A stretch of DNA of 64,000 nucleotides from Streptomyces sp. V1I1 (GTDB lineage: Bacteria > Actinomycetota > Actinomycetes > Streptomycetales > Streptomycetaceae). The notes below the pieces were generated by a model. That model did no database searches. It worked only from the letters and a program-made list of their open reading frames with translations, and was not told the DNA's origin. A program made the translations under genes and the position numbers. This document shows, in pieces, positions 60,976 through 64,000 of the stretch. The stretch covers positions 4,625,501 through 4,689,500 of the forward strand of contig NZ_JAUSZH010000001.1 in assembly GCF_030817355.1 (NCBI RefSeq), in the 5' to 3' direction. Each line of letters begins with the position of its first letter. The stretch's first letter is position 1.

Positions 60976-62654
60976 TCCGCCGCACCTACGCCGGGCATAC
61001 CGCCGCACCCGGCATAGCCCTGGGGTTCCTCCACCGCACCGACCGCCCGCCCACCAGCACCGCGCTCCCCCACCGCACCAGTGGCGACCCCGCACAGCAG
61101 ATCACCGACGCCTTCGACGCCATCGCCACCCGTCTGCTTGCCCTGTCCACCTCCCTGCGCGAACAGGGCAAGGACGAACAGGCCGACATCATGGAGGTCA
61201 ACAGCTACATCGCGCAGGACCATGATCTGCGCGACCAGGCGATCAAGCGAGCGCACCAAGGGCAGCCGGTACCCGTCGCTGTCCGGCAGGCCATCGACAC
61301 CTACGCCGCAGTCATCGCCGCCCTGGACGACCCCACCCTCGCCGAACGCGCGGCAGACGTACGGCAGGTCGGCCGCCGCGTCCTGGCTCACCTGCACGGA
61401 GACACCGGCCCCGCGCCCGACCAGCCCCTCGTCCTGGTCGCGCACGAGATCGGCGCGGCGGACCTGCTGGAACCCGGCCAGACGGTCACCGCCGCCATCT
61501 CCGTCACCGGCGGCCCGAACTCCCACGCCGCGATCGTCGCCCGCTCACAGGGCATCCCCCTCCTCCTGGCCGTCGACCCCCAGCTGCTCGACCTGCCGGA
61601 CGGGCAGGAGATCCTGCTCGACGCCGAACGGGCCACCGCGGTCGCCCACCCCGACGACAACGAACGCGCAACCGCGCTCCACGCCATGGACGCAGCCCGC
61701 ACCCGCAGGCTCGCGCTCGCCGAAGGGCGCCACCTGCCCGCCCACACACTCGACCACCACCCCATGGTGCTCCGGGCCAACGTGGCGACCCCGTCCGACG
61801 CCCGCGCAGCCCTCGCGGCCAACGCCGAGGGTGTCGGCCTGCTCCGCACCGAGCTGCCCTTCCTCAACCACCCCGCCTGGCCCACCCGCAACCAGCACGC
61901 GGCCACCCTCGTCCCCGTCCTGCGCGCACTCGCCGGACAGACCGTCACCGCCCGCACCCTGGACTTCGCCGACGACAAACTGCCGCCGTTCCTGTCCAGC
62001 CTCCAGGGCGTGCGGATCGGCCGCGGTCTGCCGCTCATGCTGGCCCAACCGGACGCTTTCGCCGATCAGTTCCGCAGCCTGCTCGGCGCGGGAGCAGAGA
62101 CCGATCTGCGCATCATGATCCCGATGGTCGCGAGCATCGACGAACTCCGTGCCTGCCGACGCCTTCTCCAGGCCGCAGCCGCCGAAGCCGGCGTCCCGAC
62201 CCCGCCGCTGGGCATCATGGTGGAGCTTCCCGAAGCCGTCGCCGCGGCCGACGACCTCGCCCGCGAGGCGGCGTTCCTGTCCATCGGCAGCAATGACCTC
62301 ACCTGCCAGATCCTGGGCCTGGACCGGCGCGACCCCACCGCCACCCCCGCTATGGCGGCACACCCCGCCGTACTCCACGCCATCGCCCAGGTCGTCACCG
62401 CCGCCCACCGCCACAATCGTCAGGTCTCCGTCTGCGGCGACGCCGCAGCCGACCCCCTCGTCACTCCCCTCCTCATCGGTCTCGGCTGCGACAGCCTCTC
62501 CGTCGCCCCCGCCGCCCTCGACGAGGTCCGCGCCCGCATCCGCCGCCTGCGCCATGACACCTGCGCCTCCCTGGCGGCCATCGCGCTCACCCGCGAAACC
62601 CCCGAAGAGGTCTGGCGACTCGTCGAGCAGTGCTGCCTGCCGTCGCTGCCCTGA
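60972..62654 (+). CDS. ptsI: PTS enzyme I, dedicated to the dihydroxyacetone locus
   Basis: 560 residues. The phosphohistidine motif GGPNSHAAIVARSQGIP is near residue 183; EGVGLLRTELPFL, RTLDFADDKLPPF, MVASIDELRACRRLL and the PEP-binding Cys loop SVCGDAAAD follow in order, with SIGSNDLTCQILGLDR before the latter. It should take phosphate from PEP and pass it to the HPr at 56545. The general sugar-PTS enzyme I is normally encoded elsewhere, so this is likely a second, pathway-specific copy. The HPr-binding helical domain is shortened compared with the general type. Confidence 0.93.
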
Positions 62655-62719
62655 CCCGAGCCGCGCACATGGCGCGATCAGTCGAGCGTGGGCAGGTCCG
62701 ACCGGACCGGCCCACCAAA

Positions 62720-62784
62720 GGATTTGCGTGACGCGCAAGGTGACGCCCTGACAAATCCCACTGATCCACCCCATTTAAGGGATT
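62720..62784. promoter_or_regulatory. Possible control region of the second dhaKL pair
   Basis: GGATTTG (62720-62726) and CAAATCC (62752-62758) form an inverted pair 39 bp across, and GGATTT recurs at 62779-62784. This lies in the 170-bp gap before the second dhaK. No GTTCATC-type IclR site is present here. Confidence 0.4.
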
Positions 62785-62824
62785 TCTACTGATGCTCTTA
62801 TCCAGTCAAGAAGGGGCCTGAACC

Positions 62825-63817
62825 GTGAAGAAGCTCATCAACTCGCCCGATGAGGTGCTTGCCGATGCTCTCGTCGGCGTGGCCGCCGCGCACCCCTCAC
62901 TGACGGTCAACACGTCCGACCGCTACATCATCCGCGCGGGCGGGCCGACCGCTGGGAAGGTCGGCCTGGTGTCAGGTGGCGGGTCCGGGCACGAGCCGCT
63001 GCACGGCGGGTTCGTCGGGTACGGGATGCTGGATGCGGCCTGTCCTGGTGAGGTGTTCACATCTCCCGTGCCGGACCAGATCCTCGCGGCCACGCGGGCC
63101 GTTGACGGCGGGGCGGGGGTGCTGCACATCGTGAAGAACTACACCGGCGACGTGCTGAACTTCCAGATGGCCGCCGACTTGGCCGCCGACGACGGCGTGC
63201 GGGTGGAGGGCGTCGTGGTCAATGACGACGTCGCCGTGGAGAACAGTACGTGGACGGCCGGCCGACGGGGTACCGGGGCGACCGTCTTCGTGGAGAAGAT
63301 CGTCGGTGCGGCTGCCGAGCTTGGCGCCGACCTGGCCTCGGCTGCGGCTTGGGGCCGGGAGATCAACGACCGGTCCCGTTCGTTCGGGGTGGCGCTCACG
63401 CCGTGCACGGTGCCCGCGGCGGGCAAACCCGGTTTCGAGCTGGGCGAGGACGAGATCGAGCTGGGCGTCGGCATCCACGGCGAGCCCGGTCGCGCCCGCG
63501 GCAGCCTCGTCTCCGCCAAGGAGATCGTCGGTGTCGCGTTGGAAGCCATCCACGCCGACATGCCGCTCTCAGGCGAAGTGCTCGTGATGGTCAACGGCCT
63601 GGGTGGCACCCCGCTTCTTGAGCTGTACGTGGTGTATGCCGCGGTTGCCGAGTGGCTCGCCGACCATGGCGTGTGGATCACCCGCAACCTGGTCGGCAAC
63701 TACATCACCAGCCTGGACATGGCCGGTTGCACGATCACGGTGTGCCGCCTTACGCCGCAGCTCACCTATCTGTGGGATGCCCCCGTCGAGACCCCCGCGC
63801 TGCGCTGGGGACGCTGA
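62825..63817 (+). CDS. Second DhaK-type dihydroxyacetone kinase subunit
   Basis: 330 residues from GTG 62825 behind AAGGGG. All DhaK landmarks are kept: [35 protein letters not shown], the hemiaminal His in [10 protein letters not shown], and DMAGCTITV with [12 protein letters not shown]. It is clearly paralogous to the first DhaK but well diverged (for example [15 protein letters not shown] against [15 protein letters not shown]). It is an active-looking kinase subunit, perhaps with different substrate or with a true DhaL partner downstream. It could instead be a DhaQ-like coregulator, but the substrate-binding His is present, which speaks against that. Confidence 0.92.
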   Translation: MKKLINSPDEVLADALVGVAAAHPSLTVNTSDRYIIRAGGPTAGKVGLVSGGGSGHEPLHGGFVGYGMLDAACPGEVFTSPVPDQILAATRAVDGGAGVLHIVKNYTGDVLNFQMAADLAADDGVRVEGVVVNDDVAVENSTWTAGRRGTGATVFVEKIVGAAAELGADLASAAAWGREINDRSRSFGVALTPCTVPAAGKPGFELGEDEIELGVGIHGEPGRARGSLVSAKEIVGVALEAIHADMPLSGEVLVMVNGLGGTPLLELYVVYAAVAEWLADHGVWITRNLVGNYITSLDMAGCTITVCRLTPQLTYLWDAPVETPALRWGR

Positions 63818-63863
63818 ACGGCCTCGGACACCACGACGGACACCACGAGGGAGAAGGACGACG

Positions 63864-64000
63864 ATGGACGCGAGCATGTTCCGGGCCTGGATCCATGAGG
63901 CGGCCCGACTGGTGGTCGACAACACCGATCATCTGACCCGCCTCGACTCCGCTGTTGGCGACGCCGACCACGGCATCAACATGCGCCGTGGCCTGCAAGC
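63864..64000 (+). CDS. Second DhaL, partial (continues beyond the right edge)
   Basis: From ATG 63864 behind GAGAAGGA the frame encodes 45 residues to the window end. The run LTRLDSAVGDADHGINMRRGL is the ADP/Mg site of DhaL. It follows the second dhaK by 46 bp. The rest lies outside the window. Confidence 0.9.
   Translation, partial: MDASMFRAWIHEAARLVVDNTDHLTRLDSAVGDADHGINMRRGLQ

Overview
The window is from the chromosome of a high-GC actinomycete, almost certainly a Streptomyces. Coding is dense, with extreme third-position GC, GTG/TTG starts and stop/start overlaps such as ATGA and TGATG. The regulatory trio afsK, afsS and afsR is present: AfsK carries the kinase motifs and Thr168, AfsS carries its TTLGDHHAPxPP repeats, and AfsR is a SARP-NB-ARC-TPR protein. 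A WhiJ-type XRE/DUF397/HATPase set and many F420-type enzymes fit the same genus.

Positions 1-19900 and 26100-43950 hold a large catabolic gene set: a cyclase-type hydrolase, SDRs, two acyl-CoA dehydrogenases, enoyl-CoA hydratases, two thiolase-like/DUF35 sets (one close to the steroid-catabolic aldolase Ltp2), a FadD3-like CoA ligase, an ADP-forming-type CoA ligase, FAD and flavin redox proteins, luciferase-like monooxygenases, amidohydrolases and an aldehyde dehydrogenase. Nine promoter regions share a 17-bp palindrome, TCTGACG-N3-CGTCAGA, 12 clear sites in all, and two weaker copies raise the total. I infer one repressor, most likely a TetR protein, controlling a dispersed regulon. The best candidate is the TetR at 19265-19912, whose own start codon sits in a degenerate copy. 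The substrate is unknown; the enzyme set resembles side-chain and ring catabolism of a steroid, terpenoid or alicyclic acid.

The afs region runs 21626-33659. afsK and two small secreted paralogues without a lipobox cysteine are separated from afsS and afsR by the Ltp2/DUF35/enoyl-CoA hydratase operon and fadD3. The afsS promoter has an AfsR/PhoP-type direct repeat, a perfect 14-bp palindrome at the likely -10, and a long leader hairpin.

Positions 44000-55800 are mixed: an amino-acid permease, an ECF41 sigma factor with its NmrA-type target gene, secreted FG-GAP and PHP proteins, a luciferase-like enzyme, the XRE/DUF397/HATPase triad and an aldo/keto reductase. Two SigJ/ECF41-type sigma loci (7.5 kb and 46.7 kb) carry the same TGTCACA-N12-CGTC promoter.

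Positions 55980-64000 hold a nearly self-contained dihydroxyacetone-phosphotransferase locus: HPr and DhaM on the minus strand; an IclR regulator, a MIP channel, DhaK, DhaL and PTS enzyme I on the plus strand; then a second DhaK and the start of a second DhaL at the right edge. Two almost identical GTTCATC-N-ATA-N-TGAAC sites flank iclR and probably bind its product.

Three copies of a modular intergenic repeat (about 1.7, 25.9 and 40.3 kb) and an 86-bp x3 tandem repeat (18.9 kb) lie between genes. I saw no tRNA, rRNA, CRISPR array or intact transposon.
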